A stretch of DNA of 64,000 nucleotides, from positions 78,117-142,116 of the forward strand of contig CALADF010000031.1 in assembly GCA_937890835.1 (NCBI GenBank), given 5' to 3'. Positions 1 through 7,743 of this stretch are shown piece after piece. Each line of letters begins with the position of its first letter. The stretch's first letter is position 1. A program made the translations under genes and the position numbers. The stretch comes from an uncultured bacterium. Lineage in GTDB: Bacteria > Actinomycetota > Coriobacteriia > Coriobacteriales > Eggerthellaceae. The notes beneath the pieces were generated by a model, which ran no database searches, was not told where the DNA came from, and was given only the letters and a program-made list of their open reading frames with translations.

Positions 1-630
1 GTCGTCGCCCTTCTGCACGACCTCATCTTGGTCATGGGCATCTACGCGCTCGTCGGACGCGAGGTGAACCCGAACACCATCGCCGCGCTTCTGACCATCC
101 TCGGCTATTCGCTCTACGACACGGTGGTCGTGTTCCATCGCATCAACGACAACATGAAGGCGGAAAGCATCCGCTGCACCTTCATGACCATGGCGAACCA
201 CTCGATCAACCAGGTGTTCATCCGCACGATCAACACCACGCTCACCTCGTTCATCCCCGTGTTCGCGATGCTGCTGTTCGGCGGGGAGACCCTGAAGGAC
301 TTCGCGTTCGCCATGTCCATCGGCCTTATCGCGGGCTCGTATTCGTCCATCGCGGTGGCAACCCCGCTGTATTGCCTGTGGAAGACCCGCGAGCCGAAGT
401 TCGCGAAGCTGCAGAAGAAGTACGGCGACGAGATCGGGCGCTTCGCATTTGATCGTTCCGCGTCTGCGGCCATCGCTCAGGTTCCGCTTGCCCGCCTCGA
501 GGCCGAGAAGAAGGCTGCGGTATCTGATGTCGCGGCGAACGGATCGTCGAAGAACGCGCCGACGGGCGCCTCCCGGGCATCTTCGCGCAAAGGATCGAAA
601 GGCTCGAAGGGCGGCGGGAAGAAGCGCTAG
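1..630 (+). CDS. secF: Protein translocase subunit SecF, C-terminal part
   Basis: Membrane subunit of the SecDF complex, which uses the ion gradient to help pull exported proteins through SecYEG. The frame is open from base 1, so the N-terminal half is outside the window. The 209 codons present begin with a His-Asp pair (LLHDLILV), followed by the SecF signature segment YSLYDTVVVFHRIND and about three membrane helices. The last ~80 residues form a soluble tail ending in a Gly/Ser/Lys-rich stretch (KGSKGSKGGGKKR). secD would be expected immediately upstream. The gene could also be the end of a SecD-SecF fusion, which the missing 5' part would decide. A strong terminator follows at 704. Confidence 0.9.
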   Translation, partial: VVALLHDLILVMGIYALVGREVNPNTIAALLTILGYSLYDTVVVFHRINDNMKAESIRCTFMTMANHSINQVFIRTINTTLTSFIPVFAMLLFGGETLKDFAFAMSIGLIAGSYSSIAVATPLYCLWKTREPKFAKLQKKYGDEIGRFAFDRSASAAIAQVPLARLEAEKKAAVSDVAANGSSKNAPTGASRASSRKGSKGSKGGGKKR

Positions 631-703
631 GCGCCGCCTGCCGCAAGCGCGCTCATGTTGATAATGCGCGATGCGACGCTGAGCTGGTCTTTGATTGATG
701 ATG

Positions 704-740
704 CGGGGGTCGGGTTGTTATCCGACCCCCGTTCTTGTTG
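704..740 (+). terminator. Rho-independent terminator after secF
   Basis: Perfect 10-bp stem CGGGGGTCGG / CCGACCCCCG (704-713 with 722-731) around an 8-nt loop, followed by the T-rich run TTCTTGTT. It lies 74 bp after the secF stop and closes that operon. A TATACT sequence at 749-754 just beyond it could be the -10 of the next gene, but no good -35 is visible. Confidence 0.85.
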
Positions 741-814
741 CACGCTGTTATACTGAATCGTCGCGTGCGCCGTTGCGGCCGCGCATTCGGTTTTGATGAA
801 CGAGGAGGAATCTC

Positions 815-1138
815 ATGGTTCGAGAGGGAAGCGCGCCTAACTTCTGCCCGCCGACTGAGGAGGGCGTCACCATCACGCTTCAGGATGAGCGGGGGGACGA
901 GGTCGAGCTGGAGTTCCTCGGCCTCATCTTGCACAACGATCGCAGCTACGGGTTTTTCTTCTCCGTCGATGAGAAGAACCCCGCGTGTTCGTCGGGGGAG
1001 GTCGTGTTGCTCGAGGTGACCGATCTCGATGAGGACGGGCAACCGAGCGCCTTCGAGCTGGTCTACGACGAGGCGGTCGCCCGCGAGGTCTACGAGGATT
1101 TCCAAAACGCCACGCGTGATCTTTACGAGTTCGCCTAG
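815..1138 (+). CDS. DUF1292 (UPF0473-like) acidic protein
   Basis: A 107-residue, strongly acidic cytoplasmic protein with the order typical of DUF1292. There is a short beta-rich module with 'VTITLQDERGDEVELEFLGLI', then an aromatic segment (SYGFFFSVDE) and a C-terminal Glu/Asp-rich helix. No catalytic motif can be seen, and the biochemical role of the family is not known. The ATG at 815 has a good ribosome site (GAGGAGG at 802-808). It stands alone between the secF terminator and a divergent-looking spacer of about 120 bp, so the neighbours give no functional hint. Confidence 0.7.
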   Translation: MVREGSAPNFCPPTEEGVTITLQDERGDEVELEFLGLILHNDRSYGFFFSVDEKNPACSSGEVVLLEVTDLDEDGQPSAFELVYDEAVAREVYEDFQNATRDLYEFA

Positions 1139-1258
1139 GTTTGCGGTGGGCGTGCGTGCTTCTTGTGATGCGCGGCGAAAAGTCACGTGCGCGTAAGCTT
1201 GGCGTAAGGTGCGCCCTGTACACTCTGCCACGTGGTTTCGGTTGAGCGAGGAGGGCTT

Positions 1259-2542
1259 ATGCGCGCGAAGTTGCAGGCGATGGCGCGTCTTTCGACGATT
1301 GCCATCGCCTGCGTGCTTTCTCTGGGGGTCGGCTTCTCCTCCGTGCTCGACGCGGTGGTGTCTCGTGTCGTGACGCCCGCAGTCGATTCTCGCGTTGCCC
1401 TCGCCGCGGACGGCCGCGGTGCTTCGACGACCTATGAGGTGTCCTATCGAAGCGAGATCTCAAGCCTCGGTTCCGCGGACTCTTCGGTCTCCGCCCGCGT
1501 CGGATTCGAAGATGCTTGGTTTATCGGGGATCACGCCTCTTACAACAACGATCTCGCCCGAACGTGCGCGGCGTTGTCTGCCGCTTGCAACTCCCAATCC
1601 CGCGCCCGCATGTTCGACCGGGGCGACGCCGTCGTCTCGTTGGAAAACCTCGGGTTTGAAGACATCGATGCGTCCTCATACGAAGGGCGCAGCCTGGTCG
1701 CCGACGAGCTGCTCAACATCGTGGAGGGCGAGACGGACGTGGTCGCCTACGTTTTCGCCCATCGTCCGCTTCGCGACGGGCGCGGCGGCTATGCCGGGGA
1801 GCTTGTGCTCGTCGGAGTGAGAGGCACCTACGGTAGCGAGTGGATCAGCAATTTCAACGTCGGCGCGCAGGTATCTCACGAGGGGTTTTCGCGTGCGAGC
1901 GCGGAGGTCGAGGCTTCGCTCGATGCTTATCTGTCCCGGCATCATCTCGACGGTGAGCAGGTGAAACTTCTCTTGACCGGGCACAGCAGGGGAGGGGCGG
2001 TGGCGAACCTGGTCGCAGCGAGGCTCGTCGACCGTGCGTACGCGGGTGAAGCGAGCTGGTCGACCGAGGACGTTCGGGCGTACACATTCGCCTCGCCGAA
2101 TGCGTCCGCATGCGGCGAGCGCACGGCTTCCCGTTACGATAGCGTTTTCAACGTGGTCAACCCCGCCGATGCCGTGGCGCGCGTTCCCCTCAGCTCGCAG
2201 GGAATGGGATTGTTCGGGGCGACGGTCGAGCTGCCCGATTCCTCCCAGGACGATTCGTCGGCTTCGTTCGGCCTCATGCAGAAGAACCGGGCGCTGCTCA
2301 CCGGCTGCAATATCGAAGGGGAGCAGCCCTCGTCCTCTCGGACCCTCGATGCGCTCGAACGCTCGCTTGACGGACTTGTCTCCTGCGCGGGGAGCTTGGG
2401 CGCATTACTGCATGCCGTCGACGTCGCGTCGGCGACGGTTCAGCTCGATCTTCTCAGCACGGTGGTCGCGCATTCTCCCGATACGTACCTTTCCTGGTTG
2501 TCCGTGGTCGATCCCGCCGATCTTCGGTTCAGCACGCGCTGA
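1259..2542 (+). CDS. Secreted lipase, class 3 (alpha/beta hydrolase)
   Basis: Predicted exported ester hydrolase of 427 residues. The N-terminus (MRAKLQAMARLSTIAIACVL, then a hydrophobic run to an AxA-like site near 'RVALAADG') looks like a Sec signal peptide. The mature part contains the class 3 lipase nucleophile elbow GHSRGGAVANL at about residue 240. It is followed by 'AYTFASPNA' and a region with DAVARVPL, the usual place of the catalytic Asp. The ATG at 1259 was chosen over a GTG 27 bp upstream because AGGAGGG lies 5-6 bases before it and the signal peptide starts cleanly there. The natural substrate is unknown. The 3' end lies 7 bp from the end of the convergent Ecf ATPase gene, with no obvious terminator between them. 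Confidence 0.75.
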   Translation: MRAKLQAMARLSTIAIACVLSLGVGFSSVLDAVVSRVVTPAVDSRVALAADGRGASTTYEVSYRSEISSLGSADSSVSARVGFEDAWFIGDHASYNNDLARTCAALSAACNSQSRARMFDRGDAVVSLENLGFEDIDASSYEGRSLVADELLNIVEGETDVVAYVFAHRPLRDGRGGYAGELVLVGVRGTYGSEWISNFNVGAQVSHEGFSRASAEVEASLDAYLSRHHLDGEQVKLLLTGHSRGGAVANLVAARLVDRAYAGEASWSTEDVRAYTFASPNASACGERTASRYDSVFNVVNPADAVARVPLSSQGMGLFGATVELPDSSQDDSSASFGLMQKNRALLTGCNIEGEQPSSSRTLDALERSLDGLVSCAGSLGALLHAVDVASATVQLDLLSTVVAHSPDTYLSWLSVVDPADLRFSTR

Positions 2543-2549
2543 GGCCGGG

Positions 2550-4445
2550 TTATCGAAGAGCTCGCGCGATTGCTTCGGTTATCGTGCGTTCGTCGTAGAG
2601 GTCGGCGGGAATGGGCAGGCCGCGTTTCGAAAGGCGCTCGGCGAGCAGGCACGCGCTCGGCGCCGCGAGCCCGATGGACGCGAGCGCGTCGGCGCGCTCG
2701 AAGATGGCGCGCGGCGTATCAAGTCCGACGAGTCGTCCTCCGTTGAGCACGAGCACGCGATCGGCCAGTTCGGCGAGGTCGTCCATGGCATGGGAGACCA
2801 TGACGATGGTGAGGCCGTCGTCATGAAGTTGTCTCACGAGGCCGAGGAACTCCCTGCGCGTCGCGGGATCGAGCCCGGCGCAGGGTTCGTCGAGCACGAG
2901 GACCTCGGGTTCGACCGCCAGCACGCCGGCGAACGCGACGCGGCGTTTCTGCCCGCCGGAAAGCTCGAAGGGGCTGCGGTCTTCCATCTCCGCCGGATCC
3001 AAGCCGACGCGCGCGAGGGCGCGCTCGACCCGCTCGTCGACCTCGCGCGCGTCAAGGCCGAGGTTGGCAGGCCCGAACGCCACATCCTCTCGCACGGTTG
3101 CGGCGAAAAGCTGTTGCTCGGGGTATTGGAACACCACTCCGACGCGGTTTCGGGCGCGTGACGCGGCGCGCTTGTCCGAAAGATCCTCGCCGAAGGCGCG
3201 CACGGTACCGCAGGAGGGGTGCGCGAGTCCGTTCATATGGCGTATCAACGTGCTCTTCCCGCTTCCCGTGTGCCCTGCGACCCCCAGAAGCTCGCCGCGT
3301 TTCACCGAGAAGCTCACGTCGGTCAGCGCGGGGTGAGCGCTGCGCCGATCCTCGTCCGCCTTGGTTCGATTCGTGCACGCGCGTCTTGCCCGCCGACGTT
3401 CCTTCTCCCTGGCTTTTTGCGCGTCTGCATCGTAGGAGAATCCCACATGCTCGAACGTGATGACCGCGTCGCCGGCGTCGTCGCGTATCGGGAGGGGAGG
3501 GGTCGTGTCATCTTCGCGCGTGCTGCGATCATCGGGTGAGGAGGGCATGGCTTCCCGCTGCTTTTCAAAGCCCGCTTGCGCATCGTCTGTTCGCGGCTCG
3601 CTTTTGATGCCCCGCCGTCGCGCCGCGCGTCCCACGGCTTCCTCCAGCTCGTCGAGGGTCAAGCATGTCGGCATGCGAAGTCCTCGCTTTTCCAGGGCGC
3701 ACGCGATGCGCGTCGCCTCGGGGGGCTCGAGGCCGAGCGGTGTCAGGATGTCTGCGCGGCCGAGCACCTTGCGCGGGGTTCCGTCGAGCGCGATGGCGCC
3801 GTCGTGCATGACGATCACGCGGTCCGCTTCGGCCGCCTCCTCCATGAAATGGGTGATGGCGATGACGGTGATGCCTTCCGCGCGCATTCGCCTCACCACG
3901 CGGGAGAGGTCTGCGCGTCCGCGGGGGTCGAGCATGGCCGATGCTTCGTCGAGAACGACCGCGCGCGGATTCATCGCCAGCGCGCTCGCGATGGCGAGTC
4001 GTTGCTTTTGCCCGCCCGAGAGCGCGTTGGTTTCGCGGGTACGCGTCGAGTCGAGCCCCACGGCGTCGAGCGCAGCTTCGATTCTCTCGTTTATCTCCTC
4101 GGAGGGCACGCCGAGGTTTTCTGGTCCGAACGCCACCTCGTCCTCGATGATGCTCGCGACGATCTGGTCGTCGGGGTTTTGCAGCACGAGCGCTGCCCGG
4201 GATCGGATGGGGACGGCGTTTTCCGGATCCGCCGTGTCGAGGCCGAACGTCACGACGGCGCCCTCGTGCGGGATGAGGAGCGCGTTCACGTGCTTGGCGA
4301 GCGTCGATTTGCTCGATCCGTTCGCTCCGACGATGCATACGAGCGAGCCCTGCTCGATGTTGAGGTCGATATGCTCGAACGCGTTTCGAATTCCGTCGTA
4401 GCTAAACGACGCGTCTTTGAATTCAATGACTGCGTCGGATGCCAT
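2550..4445 (-). CDS. ECF transporter ATPase, fused EcfA1-EcfA2
   Basis: A 631-residue protein with two ABC ATPase domains in tandem, the energy-coupling module of vitamin or metal uptake systems. Domain 1 has Walker A at residues 40-48 reading GANGSSKST, signature LSGGQKQR, Walker B VVLDEASAMLD and switch His in AITHFMEEA. Domain 2 has a canonical Walker A (GHTGSGKST), LSGGQKRR, VLVLDEPCAGLD and VSHAMDD. In domain 1 the invariant glycine before the lysine is serine (AGC codon, plus-strand bases 4311-4313). Domain 2 carries an Arg/Lys-rich insertion of about 25 residues (EKERRRARRACTNR) between its first two strands. No ecfT or S component is adjacent, so the transmembrane partners must be encoded elsewhere. 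The start is followed upstream by a short divergent spacer shared with the symporter. Confidence 0.88.
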   Translation of the reverse strand: MASDAVIEFKDASFSYDGIRNAFEHIDLNIEQGSLVCIVGANGSSKSTLAKHVNALLIPHEGAVVTFGLDTADPENAVPIRSRAALVLQNPDDQIVASIIEDEVAFGPENLGVPSEEINERIEAALDAVGLDSTRTRETNALSGGQKQRLAIASALAMNPRAVVLDEASAMLDPRGRADLSRVVRRMRAEGITVIAITHFMEEAAEADRVIVMHDGAIALDGTPRKVLGRADILTPLGLEPPEATRIACALEKRGLRMPTCLTLDELEEAVGRAARRRGIKSEPRTDDAQAGFEKQREAMPSSPDDRSTREDDTTPPLPIRDDAGDAVITFEHVGFSYDADAQKAREKERRRARRACTNRTKADEDRRSAHPALTDVSFSVKRGELLGVAGHTGSGKSTLIRHMNGLAHPSCGTVRAFGEDLSDKRAASRARNRVGVVFQYPEQQLFAATVREDVAFGPANLGLDAREVDERVERALARVGLDPAEMEDRSPFELSGGQKRRVAFAGVLAVEPEVLVLDEPCAGLDPATRREFLGLVRQLHDDGLTIVMVSHAMDDLAELADRVLVLNGGRLVGLDTPRAIFERADALASIGLAAPSACLLAERLSKRGLPIPADLYDERTITEAIARALR

Positions 4446-4532
4446 AATTCGCCGTCCCTTCCTGTCGGTGCCGCTTTTGCTCCGAAAACGTGAATTATCG
4501 CACGTATCGACATGCCGCGTGCGCGTCTTCGC

Positions 4533-4538
4533 TACAAT
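4533..4538 (+). promoter_or_regulatory. Possible -10 element for the symporter gene
   Basis: TACAAT ends 11 bases before the ATG at 4550, and no Shine-Dalgarno sequence is visible in between. The transcript would start only about 5 nt before the ATG, so the mRNA would be nearly leaderless. No good -35 box at a 16-18 bp spacing was found, so the call rests on the -10 alone. Confidence 0.4.
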
Positions 4539-4549
4539 AGCGAACCATT

Positions 4550-5974
4550 ATGATTGAGATACTTAACACCATAGACTCGCTCGTGTGGGGCCCGGTTATG
4601 ATCGCGTTCCTTCTGGGAACGCACGTGTTCCTCACCATCCGCACGGGGTTCATCCAGCGCAAGCTCCCGCAGGCCATCCGCATGTCGCTCAAGGGAGACT
4701 CTTCCAGCAAAGGGGACATCTCCAACTTCGGCGCGCTTGCGACGGCGCTCGCGGCAACCATCGGAACGGGTTCCATCGTCGGCGTGGCGACCGCCATCAT
4801 CGCAGGCGGTCCGGGCGCGGTGTTCTGGATGTGGATCGCGGGCATCTTCGGCATCGCCACGAAGTACGTTGAAGTCTACGCCTCCATCCGCTATCGCGTG
4901 CGTGATCATAACGGGCAGATGCTCGGCGGCGTCATGTACGTGTGGGAGCGCGCGTTCAAGCGCAAGGACGGCACCGTTCCCTGGTGGGCGAAGCTCGGCG
5001 CCGTCGCGTTCGCGGGTTTCGCCGTCGTTGCCACCATCGGAACGGGTTCGGCCGTGCAGGCGTCCGCCATGTCCGGCATCATCACCTCGTCTATTCCCGC
5101 CATACCCAACTGGGTCGTCGCCATCGTCATCGTGATTGCCGTTTCCGCTGTCGTGTTCGGCGGCGTGCGCTCCATCTCGCGCGTGTGCGAGTGGCTTGTG
5201 CCCATCATGGCGATCGCCTACGCGCTCGGATGCGTGGTCATCATGGGCATGAACTTCGACAAGCTCGGCGAGGCCATCGTGCTCATCGTCGAATGCGCGT
5301 TCACGCCGAAGGCCGCTTTCGGCGGAGCCGTGGGGTCCGGCTTGCTCATGGCGTTGCAGTTCGGTTGCGCGCGTGGCCTGTTCTCCAACGAGTCGGGTTT
5401 GGGCACCGCTCCTATCGTGGCCGCGGCCGCCAAGACGAAAAATCCCGCCGAGCAGGCGCTCATCGCCATGACGGGCACGTTCTGGTCCACCGTCGTCATC
5501 TGCCTGCTCACCGGCATCGTCTTGGTTTCGACGATGCTCAACCATCCTGATATTCAGGCTCAGATCCTCGAGAACCCCGGCATCTACACCGGCGCGATGC
5601 TTGCGTCGGCTGCGTTCGCGAAGATCCCCTTCATCGGCAGCGCCATACTCGTGCTCGGCATGGTGTCGTTCTCCTATTCGACCATTCTCGGATGGTCGTA
5701 CTATGGCGACCGCTGCGTCACCTACCTGTTCGGCAGCAAAGCGGTCATTCCGTATCAGGTCGTCTACGTTGCCGTGGCGTTTCTCGGCGCCATCGGCGTC
5801 GGCGATATCGTCTGGACCATCTCGGACATCGGCAACGCGCTCATGGCCGTTCCGAACATCATCGCCATCTTGCTTTTGTCGGGCATGATCGCGCGCGAGA
5901 CGAAACATTACGTCTACGAGGACAAACTCGAAGAGGTATACGACGAGCCCATTCCCGTGGTCGAGAGCAAGTAA
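4550..5974 (+). CDS. Sodium:alanine/glycine symporter, AGCS family
   Basis: Integral membrane amino-acid carrier of 474 residues, importing alanine, glycine or a related amino acid with sodium. It starts with the family pattern 'DSLVWGPVMIAFLLGTHVFL'. It continues with the conserved GDISNFGALATALAATIGTG segment and the conserved block 'FSNESGLGTAPIVAAAAKT' near residue 285. About ten hydrophobic helices are visible, and a short charged C-tail follows (ETKHYVYEDKLEE). The exact substrate cannot be read from sequence. A degraded copy of the same C-terminal tail occurs at about 12.7 kb. The gene is monocistronic by context, with a 430-bp spacer after it. Confidence 0.9.
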   Translation: MIEILNTIDSLVWGPVMIAFLLGTHVFLTIRTGFIQRKLPQAIRMSLKGDSSSKGDISNFGALATALAATIGTGSIVGVATAIIAGGPGAVFWMWIAGIFGIATKYVEVYASIRYRVRDHNGQMLGGVMYVWERAFKRKDGTVPWWAKLGAVAFAGFAVVATIGTGSAVQASAMSGIITSSIPAIPNWVVAIVIVIAVSAVVFGGVRSISRVCEWLVPIMAIAYALGCVVIMGMNFDKLGEAIVLIVECAFTPKAAFGGAVGSGLLMALQFGCARGLFSNESGLGTAPIVAAAAKTKNPAEQALIAMTGTFWSTVVICLLTGIVLVSTMLNHPDIQAQILENPGIYTGAMLASAAFAKIPFIGSAILVLGMVSFSYSTILGWSYYGDRCVTYLFGSKAVIPYQVVYVAVAFLGAIGVGDIVWTISDIGNALMAVPNIIAILLLSGMIARETKHYVYEDKLEEVYDEPIPVVESK

Positions 5975-6067
5975 CGCCTTTCCAGCCCAAAGAGCGTGAC
6001 TCTTCGTTTTGCGCCGCGCACGAGGCGCGCGCGGCAGACATCGCGTCGAGACTCGCGTTTATTCGAT

Positions 6068-6100
6068 GCGCAGGGAGCGCGCTGCTCTCGCTTCCTGCGC
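6068..6100 (+). terminator. Stem-loop after the symporter gene
   Basis: Nine-pair stem GCGCAGGGA / TTCCTGCGC (one G-T pair) around a 15-nt GC-rich loop, 94 bp after the symporter stop. No T-run follows, so it may be a weak or factor-assisted terminator or an mRNA stabiliser. The remainder of the 5975-6400 spacer holds no gene or clear promoter that I can recognise. Confidence 0.35.
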
Positions 6101-6400
6101 CTTAACACCCTCCCCGAACGATAGTCGGATCGCCGCGAGGCGTTTCATTAGGCGTTATTCTGCGGGGCATGTTGCCGCCAAAGCCGGTTCGCGAGGATTC
6201 GGGGCTTTCGCCGTAGCTCTTCCATGCGCCTCTCGTCGATTTTCCATTGTGCCGTGCGCACAAAGCCCTTCTCGTTTTGCCCGCCGCGTTGCCCGATGAC
6301 GCTTGCCGTGACGCTTCCTAGAATCTTGAGCAAGGTAAAGGCCGTCGGCTTATCGCAGATGATCTGCGCAGGGGAAGCCGGCATGTTCAAGGAGGGGTTG

Positions 6401-7651
6401 ATGGCAGTATCGAGATACATGCGCCTTGCAGCGGCGTCTCTCATCATGATCTGCACGGGTATCATCTACATGTGGAGCGTTTTCAACGCAGGCGTGAGCG
6501 CCGCGTTGACCGGCATGACGCCGTCCGAGGTGTCGGACTTCGCGTTCACGTCCTCGGTCATGATCACGTTGTTCTCGTTCGGCGCGTTGTGCGGAGGAAA
6601 GCTGCAGGACAAGTTCGGTCCTAAGATCATCATCGTGATCGGGTCCGTTTGCTTCGGCTTGGGCGTTTTCCTCACGTCGTTCACGATCGACATGGGTCCT
6701 GTGCCCACGTGGCTCACGTTCGGCGTTCTGGGCGGTTTCGCGGTCGGTTGCACGTACAATTCCGTTATTCCGTGCATTCAGAAATGGTTCCCCGATAAGA
6801 TCAACGTCTGCATGGGCGTTATCGTCTGCTGCTTCGGGCTGGCGTCGGTGGTGTTCACCCCGCTCGCGCAGATGTTGATGGACTCCATGGGCGTGCGCGT
6901 CACCTTCCAAATCCTCGGCGTGGCGTTCGCGGTCATCTGCCTTGCGGCATCCGTTCTGATCAAGAACCCCGAGCAAGGCTGGCTGCCCGAAGGTTACGAG
7001 CCCGCGAAGAGCAAGTCGAACATCTCTCAAGAGCAGGTCGGTTTCAGCAAGGCCATCAAGACGCCGCAGATCTGGATCATCTTCCTGACGTACTGGTTCG
7101 TCACGGCGGGCTTCTTCGCCATCAATCCCATCTTGCGACAGCTCGGCATGGCGCGTGGGCTCGATGTCGATCTTGCCAACGGCATCGTCATGGCATGCGG
7201 TCTCGGCCTCGCGGTCGGTCGCTTCTTCGTGCCCTTCGTCGTCAACCTCATCAACAGCAGGCATAAGACGGCGCTCGGGCTGTCCGTGCTCGTTCTTGCG
7301 GTGTCCGTCGCGCTGGTGTTCTCGCCTGGCGTGCTGTTCATGATCCTTGTGTTCTGCCTCGCGGCGTTCTCCGGCGCTCCTGGCGCCATCTATCCCGCCT
7401 GGACCGCCGAGAACTTCGGCCTGGCGAACAACGGCGCTAACTACGGTTTCGTCATGTGCGGTATCGGACTGTCGTCCCTCGTCTCGTTCCGCTTCACGAA
7501 CCAGGTGCTCGCGCCCATGTTCGGCGGCTTGACCGAAAGCGGCGTGGCGGTGAACACCGAGATCTACTTCATCACGAGCGCTGTTTTCGCGGCCGTGGCG
7601 TTGGTCTTGCTCCTGCTGTTCAAGCCCTATGGTGCGAAGAGCAAGAAGTAG
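6401..7651 (+). CDS. MFS transporter, OxlT-like (oxalate/formate antiporter family)
   Basis: A 416-residue major facilitator with twelve predicted helices. Motif-like features are the early 'GIIYMWSVFNAGVS' segment typical of the oxalate:formate antiporter subfamily, 'GGKLQDKFGPK' after helix 2 (the MFS loop 2-3 motif), and 'FSGAPGAIYPAWTAENFG' in the second half. It probably exchanges or imports a small carboxylate, but the actual substrate is unknown. The start at 6401 is chosen because GGAGGGG stands just before it and the first helix begins there; an in-frame ATG 177 bp upstream would add a non-membrane leader with no ribosome site. It faces the PucR-like regulator gene and shares a terminator region with it. 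A role next to the methyltransferase module is possible but unproven. Confidence 0.82.
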   Translation: MAVSRYMRLAAASLIMICTGIIYMWSVFNAGVSAALTGMTPSEVSDFAFTSSVMITLFSFGALCGGKLQDKFGPKIIIVIGSVCFGLGVFLTSFTIDMGPVPTWLTFGVLGGFAVGCTYNSVIPCIQKWFPDKINVCMGVIVCCFGLASVVFTPLAQMLMDSMGVRVTFQILGVAFAVICLAASVLIKNPEQGWLPEGYEPAKSKSNISQEQVGFSKAIKTPQIWIIFLTYWFVTAGFFAINPILRQLGMARGLDVDLANGIVMACGLGLAVGRFFVPFVVNLINSRHKTALGLSVLVLAVSVALVFSPGVLFMILVFCLAAFSGAPGAIYPAWTAENFGLANNGANYGFVMCGIGLSSLVSFRFTNQVLAPMFGGLTESGVAVNTEIYFITSAVFAAVALVLLLLFKPYGAKSKK

Positions 7652-7703
7652 CTTCAACCTCCTTGCGAACGCGCTTTCTCTCTCGTCAGGCGCGTGAGGT
7701 CAC

Positions 7704-7743
7704 GAGGCGCCCGCGGCATCCCCCGCGGGCGCCTCTTCGTTTG
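7704..7743 (+). terminator. Terminator between convergent MFS and regulator genes
   Basis: Perfect 13-bp stem GAGGCGCCCGCGG / CCGCGGGCGCCTC (7704-7716 with 7723-7735), 6-nt loop, then TTCGTTTG on the plus strand. It ends transcription of the MFS gene. The minus-strand gene stops right beside it, but the minus side lacks a T-run. Confidence 0.8.

Noticed and set aside
4532..5908. A long His/Asp/Arg-rich minus-strand frame opposite the AGCS symporter
   Set aside because: It is a shadow of membrane-helix codons in the symporter gene; the composition is not protein-like.
6350..7657. A 435-codon minus-strand frame opposite the MFS gene
   Set aside because: Same reason: complement of membrane helices, with no start signal.
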